A stretch of DNA of 64,000 nucleotides from Chryseobacterium lactis (GCF_003815875.1 NZ_CP033924.1:3286001-3350000), one strand, 5' to 3'. Positions 54,859 through 63,343 are shown, counted from the first letter of the stretch. The notes: generated by a model from the sequence alone, not told the origin. Program-made: numbers and translations.

Positions 54859-56238
54859 TTACAAGTAGATTTGAAACTGTACAATAAATTCTCCTTTTGA
54901 AGATGGGCTTTCCGTAGGGTTTGTATAAACGGGTCGTGTTGAATATTGCGTAGTAATCTTTGCATGATGCCCATCGATAAACCAGTTGGCTCCTACATCA
55001 AACTGATTAGAAGATTTGTCGAATGCGTCAAAACTTTTGTGTGTATACGCTGCAAAGGGCTGTATTCTGATCTTGGGTTTTTCTGCCTGGCTTGGCAATA
55101 GTAAGCCGGCCTGTGCGTAGATAATATTACCTGTTCCAATGGTGGGTTGTAGATTTCCGGGGCCGGCTATAGCTTTATTCCCGATAAAATTAGGATCAGT
55201 AGCGGCAATATTCATAGTTCCCAGATTTCTTACATAATTGGGTCCGAAATTGTAGTTGTAATATCCGGCATAAGCGGAAACTGCCATTTTATTTTTTGCC
55301 TCGCCCAACGGAATGTCAGCGAAAGCGTCTACCGCAAAAAGCGTAATATCATGTTTTTCAACAGTTGAATTGACCGATGTTCTGGTTCCGTCTGCCTGAT
55401 GGTAAAATCCTGCACCTACATTGAAAACTTTCTTGGTTCCCAGATAAGATCCTACTTTGAACGGTAGGGTATTGGATTCTTCGTCGAGAAACTGGTATTC
55501 GACATATCCTGCCTTTGAGAAGCTTGGGTTACCGTTATTATCTACAGCAACAGCTTTGGAAGGATCTGTGACATTCACAGGGGTGAGATCGGTTGCGAAA
55601 GGTTTGTTTAAGCTGAAACGATACTCTAGTTTTCCGTATTTACCTTTGGCAAACATTCCAAGTTGTCTGGCAAATTGATCCGAATTGTCGATCAAAGGCC
55701 ATGAAAAAACGGGTGAGTCTACGGTAAGAAAGTTTAAAGTAGATGCCATGGTCATTCGGGAAAGTCCCATATAGTAATGAAGTCCTGCTCCTAAAGATAA
55801 ACTGAATTTTCCCGCTTCTCCAGGTAAAATAACTGCATATTCGTTCCAGGCATCATGAAAAAAGAGTTGGGTTTTCTTGCCGTTTCCATAACCTCCTGTA
55901 CCTGATGTGCCGGAAGCGCCACCGTTAATAAAAGTTTGGTTATTGATCCCGAAGTGGAGGAGGATCATATATCTTTTGGAGATTTGTGCATACGTTAAAG
56001 CACGTAATCGCCTGTTTCCGATGCTCCATGAATTATCTGTAGGTTCACCTCCAACCATGCTTCCGGGATTCATTGAGGTATTCCTTAACCAGAGCTGATC
56101 CCAGAGAATAAATCTGATAAATTTATCTCCCTCCGGATTAAGGTTGATTTTTAAGCCACTGCCATAGTCAGGAGAACCTTGTGCATATAGAGAACTGCTG
56201 ATTAGGGCTACTCCAATAAATGTAAGTAATTTCTTCAT
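54859..56238 (-). CDS. Outer-membrane porin (OprO/OprP-like)
   Basis: 459 residues. Signal peptide MKKLLTFIGVALISSSLYAQ, then a long barrel of alternating strands with aromatic girdles (IRFILWDQLWLRN, YMILLHFGINNQTF) ending in the canonical GEFIVQFQIYL with terminal hydrophobic residue. It would pass small solutes through the outer membrane. It is next to the carboxylate module on the same strand, separated from it by the nested repeat, and may be the outer-membrane entry for its substrate. Confidence 0.85.
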   Translation of the reverse strand: MKKLLTFIGVALISSSLYAQGSPDYGSGLKINLNPEGDKFIRFILWDQLWLRNTSMNPGSMVGGEPTDNSWSIGNRRLRALTYAQISKRYMILLHFGINNQTFINGGASGTSGTGGYGNGKKTQLFFHDAWNEYAVILPGEAGKFSLSLGAGLHYYMGLSRMTMASTLNFLTVDSPVFSWPLIDNSDQFARQLGMFAKGKYGKLEYRFSLNKPFATDLTPVNVTDPSKAVAVDNNGNPSFSKAGYVEYQFLDEESNTLPFKVGSYLGTKKVFNVGAGFYHQADGTRTSVNSTVEKHDITLFAVDAFADIPLGEAKNKMAVSAYAGYYNYNFGPNYVRNLGTMNIAATDPNFIGNKAIAGPGNLQPTIGTGNIIYAQAGLLLPSQAEKPKIRIQPFAAYTHKSFDAFDKSSNQFDVGANWFIDGHHAKITTQYSTRPVYTNPTESPSSKGEFIVQFQIYL

Positions 56239-56409
56239 AAATTATCAATTTTTGGCGTTGTTTTTTGTGAAAGCCAAATTGTAATTAATAATTTGTTTAT
56301 GAAAATTTAATATATATTAGTGGTAATAGTATAGTTATATAAAATATGAAGTATAAAATTCAGACTGCAAAGTCTATTATCTATCAGTCTTTTCTCTTTA
56401 TTCTACGCT

Positions 56410-56826
56410 CTATTTCTTAAATCTTTCCCATTTAATCAACATATACTTATCTGCAAACTGAGTAATGATAATCCCGGAATTTTTAATATTATCTTCCTGT
56501 GCAATATACTCAATAAGCTCATTTTGTTTTAAGATTTTATAGACCGGATGAAACTCAGAATGAGGAGGTCTTGTAATGTTATATTTTTTAATCCATGAGC
56601 TAATGGTGACATGGGAAACCCCGATGATTCTTTCAATTTCGCGGTAACTTAAGCCTTCAAGATAAAGCTGTAATGCTTTCGTAACATAATAATCGTCAAT
56701 CTGTTTTCCTAGTTTTTTTACGGTAAAATAATAGTTGCAACTTTTGCAATGGAAACGTTGTTTCTCATTGACTATTCCACTTTTTACGACTTTATTACCA
56801 TTGCATTTCGGACATGTATTTTCCAT
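56410..56826 (-). CDS. IS1 InsA-like zinc-ribbon/HTH protein without transposase domain
   Basis: 138 residues. A zinc ribbon with C5, C8, C27 and C30 (CPKCNG, HCKSC) is followed by a helix-turn-helix (about 58-82: SYREIERIIGVSHVTISSWI) as in the InsA part of IS1-type transposases. The C-terminal 50 residues (PVYKILKQNELIEYIAQE) resemble no catalytic domain; there is no DDE part and no inverted repeats around the gene. It therefore looks like a domesticated DNA-binding protein. It is divergent from the arginine cluster, with a 160-bp control region between. Confidence 0.8.
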   Translation of the reverse strand: MENTCPKCNGNKVVKSGIVNEKQRFHCKSCNYYFTVKKLGKQIDDYYVTKALQLYLEGLSYREIERIIGVSHVTISSWIKKYNITRPPHSEFHPVYKILKQNELIEYIAQEDNIKNSGIIITQFADKYMLIKWERFKK

Positions 56827-56838
56827 AACTATAGTATT

Positions 56839-56872
56839 TTAGCAAATATATAATAAATTAGCAAAAATATAT
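56839..56872. promoter_or_regulatory. Direct repeats and -7 box upstream of the InsA-like gene
   Basis: TTAGCAAATATATAA (56839-56853) and TTAGCAAAAATATAT (56858-56872) repeat at 19-bp spacing. The first includes, on the minus strand, TATATTTG (56850-56843), an exact -7 box 16 nt before the InsA-like start. A self-binding site is conceivable. Confidence 0.45.
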
Positions 56873-56932
56873 TTTTCAATAAAGATAATTTTACCTGTGT
56901 AAATTTTTAAAACAAAAAAAATATCTTTTTTA

Positions 56933-56965
56933 TTTGGATTTAAAAGAAAATATATTTTAAATTTG
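56933..56965 (+). promoter_or_regulatory. Promoter of the arginine cluster
   Basis: TTTG (56933-56936), 21 bp, TAAATTTG (56958-56965): a full Bacteroidota consensus promoter. The first gene begins 21 nt downstream. Confidence 0.75.
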
Positions 56966-56986
56966 CCAAAAAAATTAGATAAATAA

Positions 56987-57673
56987 ATGGAAATAGAAAT
57001 TTCCTCATGCGAACATCTAATGTATGTGAGTGAAATACAGCAGGAAATGTATGATTCTGCACAGCGCAGAGGAACGGGAATCGCAAAACGTTCCATAGAA
57101 TATTTGAGTAAAAAGATTTCAGAGGGCAATGCTGTGGTAGCCACTGAAAACGGCGAATGGGTAGGTTTCTGTTATATAGAGACCTGGTCACATGGGAAGT
57201 TTGTTGCTAATTCGGGACTGATTGTGTCCCCGAAATTCAGGCATGGAGGAGTAGCGACTCAGATTAAGCATAAAGTTTTCCAGTTATCTAGAGAAAAATA
57301 TCCTGAAGCGAAAGTATTCGGGTTGACTACAGGTTTGGCAGTGATGAAAATCAATAGTGATTTAGGCTATAAACCGGTAATCTATTCTGAACTGACTCAG
57401 GATGAGGAGTTCTGGAATGGTTGTAAAAACTGTGTAAACTACGAAATCTTAATGATGAAGGAACGTAAAAACTGTCTGTGTACAGCCATGCTATTTGTTC
57501 CGGATAATGAAAAAAAAAATGAGGTTGTGGAAAATCAGCCTGAAAATAAATATAATGGAGTGAGCCAAACTGATTTTACATATTCAGTACGAAAATCTGC
57601 CGGTGAATTCCATATGACCATTAATAAAAATAAAAAGAGTCCAGATGAAAAAGAAAGTCATCTTAGCGTTTAG
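56987..57673 (+). CDS. GNAT acyltransferase at the head of the arginine cluster
   Basis: 228 residues. The GNAT core holds VVATENGEWVGFCYIETW, the CoA loop RHGGVATQIKH (about 78-88) and GLTTGLAVMKINSDLGYKPV. A cysteine-rich part (CKNCVNY, KNCLC) and a polar tail of about 60 residues follow. It overlaps argG by 29 bp. No ArgA or ArgJ is seen in the cluster, so this protein is the best candidate for the first step, acyl transfer from acetyl- or succinyl-CoA to glutamate. That assignment is inference from context and from ArgF' type. Confidence 0.8.
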   Translation: MEIEISSCEHLMYVSEIQQEMYDSAQRRGTGIAKRSIEYLSKKISEGNAVVATENGEWVGFCYIETWSHGKFVANSGLIVSPKFRHGGVATQIKHKVFQLSREKYPEAKVFGLTTGLAVMKINSDLGYKPVIYSELTQDEEFWNGCKNCVNYEILMMKERKNCLCTAMLFVPDNEKKNEVVENQPENKYNGVSQTDFTYSVRKSAGEFHMTINKNKKSPDEKESHLSV

Positions 57674-58841
57674 TGGAGGTTTAGATACTTCCTACTGTGC
57701 TAAATATCTTAGTGAAACATTAGGATATGATGTGTATGCGGTTACTGTCAATACCGGAGGTTTTTCCAAAGAAGAAGAAAAAGAGTTGGAAAGAAAAGCT
57801 TTAAACCTTGGGGTAAAAGAATACAGGTGCGTAGACGCTCAGGAAGACTATTACAATTCATGTGTGAAGTATCTGATTTTTGGAAATGTATTAAAGAATA
57901 ATACCTATCCTCTTTCTGTAAGTGCTGAACGTACCATTCAGGCTCAGGAAATTGCAAAATATGCAATGGAGATTAATGCGGAGGCTATTGCTCATGGAAG
58001 TACCGGTGCCGGAAATGATCAGGTTCGTTTTGATTTGATTTTTCAGGTGATGTGCCCGAATATTGAGATTATCACACCAATACGTGATATGGCTTTGTCC
58101 CGTGAAGAAGAGATTGAATTCTTGAAAAGTCACGGCTATGAAATGGAATTCCATAAAGCGCAATATTCTGTAAATAAAGGACTTTGGGGAACTTCTGTAG
58201 GAGGAAAGGAAACATTGACTTCAAGAAATTACTTGCCTGAAGAAGCTTTTCCTTCTCAAATTAAAGAAACTCAGCCTTCAGAATTAGAAATTGAGTTCAA
58301 AAACGGGGAGGTAGTTTCGGTGAATGGGGAAAACTTTGAACATTCTGTATATGCCATTCAAAAAATAGAAGCATTGGCTTCTGTGTATGGAATTGGCCGT
58401 GATATCCATGTTGGAGATACAATTGTGGGAATTAAGGGAAGAGTAGGATTCGAAGCTGCAGCTGCTTCGGTAATTATCAAAGCGCACCATTTACTGGAAA
58501 AGCACACGCTTTCAAAATACCAGCAAATGATGAAATCCCAGCTATCCGACTGGTATGGAAACTGGCTTCATGAAGCGCTCTTCTTAGATCCTGTCATGAG
58601 AAATATTGAATCTTTCTTACTGGATTCTCAGAAAACCGTAAGTGGAAAAGTGTTTGTGACGCTTCATCCGTACAGATTTGTTTTAAATGGAATTGAATCT
58701 GCCCATGACCTGATGTCTGACAAGTTCGGAAGCTATGGCGAGGCAAACAGAGCGTGGACAGGAGAAGATGTAAAAGGATATACAAAAATTGTAAGCAATT
58801 CCTTAAATATATATCATCAAATCAATCAAAATATCAACTAA
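57645..58841 (+). CDS. argG: Argininosuccinate synthase
   Basis: 398 residues. The ATP-pyrophosphatase loop AFSGGLDTSYC lies at residues 8-18, and HGSTGAGNDQVRFD binds citrulline and aspartate. It joins citrulline and aspartate into argininosuccinate. The ATG lies 29 bp inside the GNAT frame, so translation of the two is probably coupled. Confidence 0.96.
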   Translation: MKKKVILAFSGGLDTSYCAKYLSETLGYDVYAVTVNTGGFSKEEEKELERKALNLGVKEYRCVDAQEDYYNSCVKYLIFGNVLKNNTYPLSVSAERTIQAQEIAKYAMEINAEAIAHGSTGAGNDQVRFDLIFQVMCPNIEIITPIRDMALSREEEIEFLKSHGYEMEFHKAQYSVNKGLWGTSVGGKETLTSRNYLPEEAFPSQIKETQPSELEIEFKNGEVVSVNGENFEHSVYAIQKIEALASVYGIGRDIHVGDTIVGIKGRVGFEAAAASVIIKAHHLLEKHTLSKYQQMMKSQLSDWYGNWLHEALFLDPVMRNIESFLLDSQKTVSGKVFVTLHPYRFVLNGIESAHDLMSDKFGSYGEANRAWTGEDVKGYTKIVSNSLNIYHQINQNIN

Positions 58842-58842
58842 A

Positions 58843-58886
58843 GTTCCGAAGGAACGATTTAACCCAAGATAGGACGCAGTCCTATC
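58843..58886 (+). repeat. Two-hairpin intercistronic element, copy 1
   Basis: Directly after the argG stop: GTTCC-gaa-GGAAC (58843-58855), the linker CGATTTAACCCAA, then GATAGGA-cgcag-TCCTATC (58868-58886). argC starts 11 nt later. A matching element stands at 62482-62527 before argB, where the first stem is GTCCC/GGGAC, so one base pair has changed on both sides. Confidence 0.8.
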
Positions 58887-58896
58887 AGATTAAAAC

Positions 58897-59862
58897 ATGA
58901 AGAAAACAGTAGGAATAGTTGGTGCCAATGGTTACACAGGAAGCGAATTAATACGCTTACTGGCTTTTCATCCCCAGGTGACATTGAGTTTTTTATATAG
59001 TCGTTCGAATTCGGGAACAAGAATATCGGATTTGTACCCGGATTTAACGACGGTTTGTGAAATGGTTCTGACGAATGAATCTCACGAAGTGGATGTGCTT
59101 TTTTTATGCCTTCCACACAAGGAAAGTCAGAATTGGTTAACTCAAAATCCGGCTAATGAGGAAACTCTGGTGATTGATCTGGGAAATGATTTCCGTTTAG
59201 AAGGAAATTTTGAAAACAGAAATTTTATCTACGGATTGCCGGAAATTAATAAAAAACAACTGGCAGGCTCAAAAAGTATTGCCAACCCGGGATGTTTTGC
59301 AACAGCAATTCAGTTAGCATTATTGCCATTGGCAGAAAAAGGATTGTTAAATGAGGTTTTTACCACAGGGATTACAGGTTCTACAGGAGCCGGCCAATCT
59401 TTGCAGGCAACAACACATTTTACGTGGAGAAATGATAATGTATCAGCTTATAAAACTTTGACACATCAGCATGTGGATGAGATTTTACAACAGTTGATTT
59501 CATATAATAATAAAGAAGTAGCCTTGAATTTTGTTCCGTGGAGAGGAGATTTTGCAAGAGGGATTTTTACAAGTTCCACTATGAAGACGGATTTGGAGCT
59601 GGCGGAAATAGAACAATTGTATCAGGATTTTTATGAGGAGGAGCCTTTTGTTACGATCAGTGAAAGGGCAATTGATTTAAAGCAGGTTGTCAATACCAAT
59701 CGCTGTGTGATTCAGATCGAAAAGAGTGGAAATGTTGTCGTTATACACTCAGCGATTGACAATTTGTTAAAAGGAGCTTCAGGACAGGCGGTACAAAATA
59801 TGAATATCGCGATGGGCTGGGAAGAAAATACAGGACTGAATCTGAAGCCGATAGCATTTTAA
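58897..59862 (+). CDS. argC: N-acyl-gamma-glutamyl-phosphate reductase
   Basis: 321 residues. NADP loop GIVGANGYTGSEL (6-18), catalytic cysteine C133 in ANPGCFATA, and HVDEI(L)QQL with the family histidine. It reduces the acyl-glutamyl phosphate to the semialdehyde. Length is that of the long ArgC type. Confidence 0.95.
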   Translation: MKKTVGIVGANGYTGSELIRLLAFHPQVTLSFLYSRSNSGTRISDLYPDLTTVCEMVLTNESHEVDVLFLCLPHKESQNWLTQNPANEETLVIDLGNDFRLEGNFENRNFIYGLPEINKKQLAGSKSIANPGCFATAIQLALLPLAEKGLLNEVFTTGITGSTGAGQSLQATTHFTWRNDNVSAYKTLTHQHVDEILQQLISYNNKEVALNFVPWRGDFARGIFTSSTMKTDLELAEIEQLYQDFYEEEPFVTISERAIDLKQVVNTNRCVIQIEKSGNVVVIHSAIDNLLKGASGQAVQNMNIAMGWEENTGLNLKPIAF

Positions 59863-60133
59863 ATGTGAATGGTCAATAAGCCAATTGTGAATTTTAAAAA
59901 CTGGAATTAAATCCGACTTAGGAAAATGGAGCGTTAAGAAAATTAATTCGATGAACGTAAAGAAAATTCTACTGTTCGAAGTGCGAGATAAATATAGAAT
60001 CGAAGAAATGATTTTGAATTTGCACAAGTTTTAGAATTTTTAGAGAATCGAACTAATTTTTAGCGGAAGTTTCCAGGTCTTGAACTTTTGTTTCTTTTGT
60101 TTTAAGACAAAAGAAAAATAAAAAAACAAAAAA
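59863..60133. other. Spacer inside the arginine cluster with a 10-bp hairpin
   Basis: No gene. TTTCTTTTGT (60091-60100) and ACAAAAGAAA (60107-60116) form a perfect stem with a 6-nt loop, 18 nt before argD, after a GTCTTGAACTTTTG segment. The hairpin's 3' flank is A-rich, not T-rich, so it is not a standard terminator for argC. The remaining bases look like a decayed dispersed repeat. Confidence 0.55.
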
Positions 60134-61273
60134 ATGAATTTATTCAACGTATATCCATTATTCAACATAAACCCGGTTAAAGCTCAGGGATCTTTTCTTT
60201 GGGATGATAAAGGAGAAAAATATCTTGATTTTTACGGAGGTCATGCCGTAATCTCCATTGGTCATAACCATCCTCATTATCAGAATAAACTGAAAGATCA
60301 ACTGGAAAAAATTTCTTTTTATTCCAATTCGGTTCAAAATGAATTACAGACTGAACTGGCAGAAAAATTAGGAAAGCTTTCAGGATACGAAAACTATAAT
60401 CTTTTCTTATGCAACTCAGGAGCTGAAGCTAATGAAAATGCATTAAAGCTTGCCTCTTTTCACAATGGAAAAAGCAAAGTATTGTATTTCTCAGGCTCTT
60501 TCCATGGAAGAACGTCTGCAGCAGTTTCTGTGACGGATAATCCAAAGATTGTTGCTCCGGTAAACTTTTCAGAAAGATTCATTAAATCTGAATGGAATGA
60601 CATCCAACAACTTGAAGAAACTTTTGAACTTCACGGAAGTGAAATTTCTTCTGTCATTATCGAAGGAATTCAGGGAGTGGGAGGAATTATGATTCCAACG
60701 TCGGAGTTTTTGGCTAAAATAAAAGAATTGTGTGAAAAATATGACACCGTTTTGATTCTGGATGAAGTACAGTCGGGATATGGCAGAAGTGGATATTTCT
60801 TCGCCCATCAGGAATTTGGGATTGAGCCGGATATCATTACCACGGCAAAAGGAATGGGAAATGGTTTTCCTGTCGGAGGAGTTTTAATTCATCCGAAATT
60901 CCAGGCAAGCAACGGGCTATTGGGAACTACTTTCGGAGGGAACCATTTAGCGTGTGTAGCTTCAATTGCTGTTCTTGATGTAATGAAAGATGAAAATCTT
61001 ATCGAAAATGCTCAACAAATGGGCGGATATATTGAAAATGAAATTAAGGATTTACCACATATTAAATCAATCCGAAGGAAAGGTTTGATGATCGGAATAG
61101 AGCTCGACAGGGACTGTTCAGAAGTAAGGAAGAGCTTACTGTTTGATCATCATATTTTCACAGGAAACTCTAATGATAAAAGTGTTTTAAGGATTCTTCC
61201 GGCACTTAATATCAGGAAAGAGGAGACCGATCTTTTCATCAATGCTTTGAAAGAAGTATTAGGAAATATTTAA
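60134..61273 (+). CDS. argD: Acylornithine aminotransferase
   Basis: 379 residues, class III PLP aminotransferase. The PLP lysine is K239 (TTAKGMGNG), D210 (LILDEVQSGYGRSG) contacts the pyridine nitrogen, and CNSGAEANENALK binds phosphate. It turns the acyl-glutamate semialdehyde into acylornithine. It is in the same cluster and orientation as argC, after a 270-bp spacer. Confidence 0.94.
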   Translation: MNLFNVYPLFNINPVKAQGSFLWDDKGEKYLDFYGGHAVISIGHNHPHYQNKLKDQLEKISFYSNSVQNELQTELAEKLGKLSGYENYNLFLCNSGAEANENALKLASFHNGKSKVLYFSGSFHGRTSAAVSVTDNPKIVAPVNFSERFIKSEWNDIQQLEETFELHGSEISSVIIEGIQGVGGIMIPTSEFLAKIKELCEKYDTVLILDEVQSGYGRSGYFFAHQEFGIEPDIITTAKGMGNGFPVGGVLIHPKFQASNGLLGTTFGGNHLACVASIAVLDVMKDENLIENAQQMGGYIENEIKDLPHIKSIRRKGLMIGIELDRDCSEVRKSLLFDHHIFTGNSNDKSVLRILPALNIRKEETDLFINALKEVLGNI

Positions 61274-61327
61274 TGTGAAAGAATAAAATGGCAAAAAGAG
61301 AAAGAGGTAATAATGAAATGTTGTTTT

Positions 61328-61395
61328 GTCATTCTGAAGAAATAAAAATGAAGGATATAAAACTGTACAAAATAATTTCCCTTCGTCAGAATGAC
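61328..61395. repeat. Family B palindromic repeat, copy 3 (core only)
   Basis: GTCATTCT (61328-61335) and AGAATGAC (61388-61395) are inverted, with CCCTTCGTC before the right arm as in the other copies. The outer TGTCTCAAAAG arms are lost. It lies in the gap between argD and argF'. Confidence 0.65.
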
Positions 61396-61517
61396 AAACT
61401 CTTTCCGGTTGCTGAGTGAAATGCCTTTGAACGGAAAAATATTTAGAAATTAAAGAAACTTTCGTCATTGCGTTTACATCTCAAAAATGGGTTAAAAATC
61501 TTTAAAATCAATTTAAA

Positions 61518-62471
61518 ATGAAAAAATTCACCTCTGTAAGCGACGTTGAGAACTTACAGGAAATCATAAAAAAAGCTTTAGAAATTAAAGCAAATCCACT
61601 TACAGAAACAGAAAAAGGAAAGGGGAAAACCATAGGACTTGTATTTTTAAATTCAAGCTTAAGAACGCGTTTGAGTAGCCAGATTGCAGCACAAAACTTA
61701 GGATTGAACGTATTAACATTAAATGCAGCCCAGGAAGCATGGAATCTTGAATTTGCTGACGGAGCTGTAATGAACGGTGATACAGTAGAACATATCAAGG
61801 ATGCCATTGAAGTTTTAAATCAATATTGTGATATCATTGCCGTACGTTGTTTTGCAGGAATGAAGAACAAGGAAGATGATGTGAACGAAAGTATTTTAAG
61901 CCAGTTCGAGCAACATGCAAAAGTTCCTGTAATTTCATTGGAATCCGCGACACGTCATCCACTGCAAAGTCTGGCAGATTGTATTACCATTACAGAAAAT
62001 TGGAAAAAAGATCACAAACCCAAAGTGGTACTGACATGGGCACCGCATATCAAGCCGATTGCTCAGGCTGTAGGAAATTCTTTTGCAGAATGGATGCAGG
62101 AAATGGACGTAGACTTTGTAATCGCTAATCCTGAAGGCTATGATCTGGATAAAAGCTTTACAAAAGATGTACAGGTAATTCATGATCAGGATGAAGCGTT
62201 GAAAGATGCAGATTTTATCTATGTTAAAAACTGGTCTTCCTTTGACGATTATGCAGCAATGCCTGAAGTAAAAGGCGAGTGGATGTTAACCAATGAAAAA
62301 CTGTCTCATACTAATGATGGGAAAGTAATGCACTGCCTGCCGGTTCGTCGTAACGTCGAATTAAGTGATGAGGTAATGGATGGAGGTCATTCAATCATCT
62401 ACCAGCAGGCAAAAAATCGTATTTTCTCAGCGCAAGCCGTATTTAGTGAAATATTAGACAATATAAAATAA
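61518..62471 (+). CDS. argF': N-acylornithine carbamoyltransferase, predicted N-succinylornithine type
   Basis: 317 residues of the ArgF' family, which carbamoylates acylated ornithine instead of ornithine. NSSLRTRLSSQ (45-55) is the ArgF' version of the carbamoyl-phosphate loop, and HCLPVRRNVELSD replaces the usual HCLP signature. Val90 in NGDTVEH sits where the Bacteroides fragilis succinylornithine enzyme has Pro90 and the Xanthomonas acetylornithine enzyme has Glu92; published mutants of that Glu to Pro, Ser, Val or Ala gain succinylornithine activity. The product is therefore probably N-succinylcitrulline. Confidence 0.9.
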   Translation: MKKFTSVSDVENLQEIIKKALEIKANPLTETEKGKGKTIGLVFLNSSLRTRLSSQIAAQNLGLNVLTLNAAQEAWNLEFADGAVMNGDTVEHIKDAIEVLNQYCDIIAVRCFAGMKNKEDDVNESILSQFEQHAKVPVISLESATRHPLQSLADCITITENWKKDHKPKVVLTWAPHIKPIAQAVGNSFAEWMQEMDVDFVIANPEGYDLDKSFTKDVQVIHDQDEALKDADFIYVKNWSSFDDYAAMPEVKGEWMLTNEKLSHTNDGKVMHCLPVRRNVELSDEVMDGGHSIIYQQAKNRIFSAQAVFSEILDNIK

Positions 62472-62481
62472 CTCTTACAGA

Positions 62482-62527
62482 GTCCCGGAGGGACGATTTA
62501 ACCCCAAGGTAGGAATCTATTCCTATC
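62482..62527 (+). repeat. Two-hairpin intercistronic element, copy 2
   Basis: GTCCC-gga-GGGAC (62482-62494), the linker CGATTTAACCCCAAG, then TAGGA-atctat-TCCTA (62510-62525). It begins 10 nt after the argF' stop and ends 22 nt before argB. Linker and both stems match copy 1 while loops differ. Confidence 0.8.
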
Positions 62528-62548
62528 AATTCTAAATGTAGAATAAAA

Positions 62549-63343
62549 ATGAAACAGAAAATATACATCATAAAAATAGGTGGAGCACTCATTGATGATG
62601 AGCGGTTGCTGGATCAGTTTTTAGATCAGTTTTCTGAAATTCAGGAAAAGAAGATTCTTGTTCATGGTGGTGGAAAGTTAGCTACAATATTAGCTGATAA
62701 ACTCGGTATTGAGCAGAAAATGATTAATGGAAGGAGGATTACGGATAAGGAAACACTGGATATTGTAACGATGGTATATGCAGGAGGTATCAATAAAAAT
62801 ATTGTTGAAAAGCTACAGCAGAAAAAATGTAATGCAATAGGCTTTTCAGGGGCAGATGGAAATTTGATTAAAGCTAAAAAAAGAGAGCATCCTGAAATTG
62901 ATTTCGGATTTGTGGGAGATATCAATAAGAAAAGTGTCAACAGGAAATTGCTTTCAAAACTAATCAAACTTGATCTTATTCCTGTGTTTTCTGCCATTAC
63001 CCACGACAGAAAAGGAAACCTTTTCAATACCAACGCGGATACCATTGCTTCTGTGATGGCACAGGCTTTATCGGAAAAATATGAAGTTGAATTGTTGTAT
63101 TGTTTTGATAAAGAAGGGGTGCTGGAAGATGTAAACGACCCAAAATCTGTCATTAAAAGTGTTTCAGAACAAGAATTTACAGTGCTGAAGGAGGAAGGTA
63201 AACTTCACAAAGGGATTTTACCCAAATTAGAAAATGCGCTGGGAGCGATTAAAAATAATGTAAATAAGGTGTTTCTGATTAAAGAAACCGAATTAAAAAA
63301 CCATATAGAGAATCATCATGCAGGAACTGAAATCTGTTTATAA
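62549..63343 (+). CDS. argB: N-acylglutamate kinase
   Basis: 264 residues of the amino acid kinase fold: IKIGGALIDDE (8-18) and VHGGGKLATILADKLG bind phosphate, NTNADTIASVMAQ binds the nucleotide. It phosphorylates the acyl-glutamate. It lacks the N-terminal extension of arginine-inhibited kinases, so feedback inhibition at this step is doubtful. Its 3' end overlaps the next gene by 26 bp. Confidence 0.94.
   Translation: MKQKIYIIKIGGALIDDERLLDQFLDQFSEIQEKKILVHGGGKLATILADKLGIEQKMINGRRITDKETLDIVTMVYAGGINKNIVEKLQQKKCNAIGFSGADGNLIKAKKREHPEIDFGFVGDINKKSVNRKLLSKLIKLDLIPVFSAITHDRKGNLFNTNADTIASVMAQALSEKYEVELLYCFDKEGVLEDVNDPKSVIKSVSEQEFTVLKEEGKLHKGILPKLENALGAIKNNVNKVFLIKETELKNHIENHHAGTEICL

Noticed and set aside
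56410..56826. InsA-like gene as part of a complete IS1 element
   Set aside because: No InsB/DDE frame, no frameshift window and no terminal inverted repeats flank it.
60061..60133. Hairpin before argD as a terminator or riboswitch
   Set aside because: The stem is followed by As, not Ts, and no conserved aptamer elements were recognised.
62662..63153. 163-codon antisense frame over argB
   Set aside because: Fully opposite argB; Ser/Leu-rich product is typical of antisense reading, no promoter.
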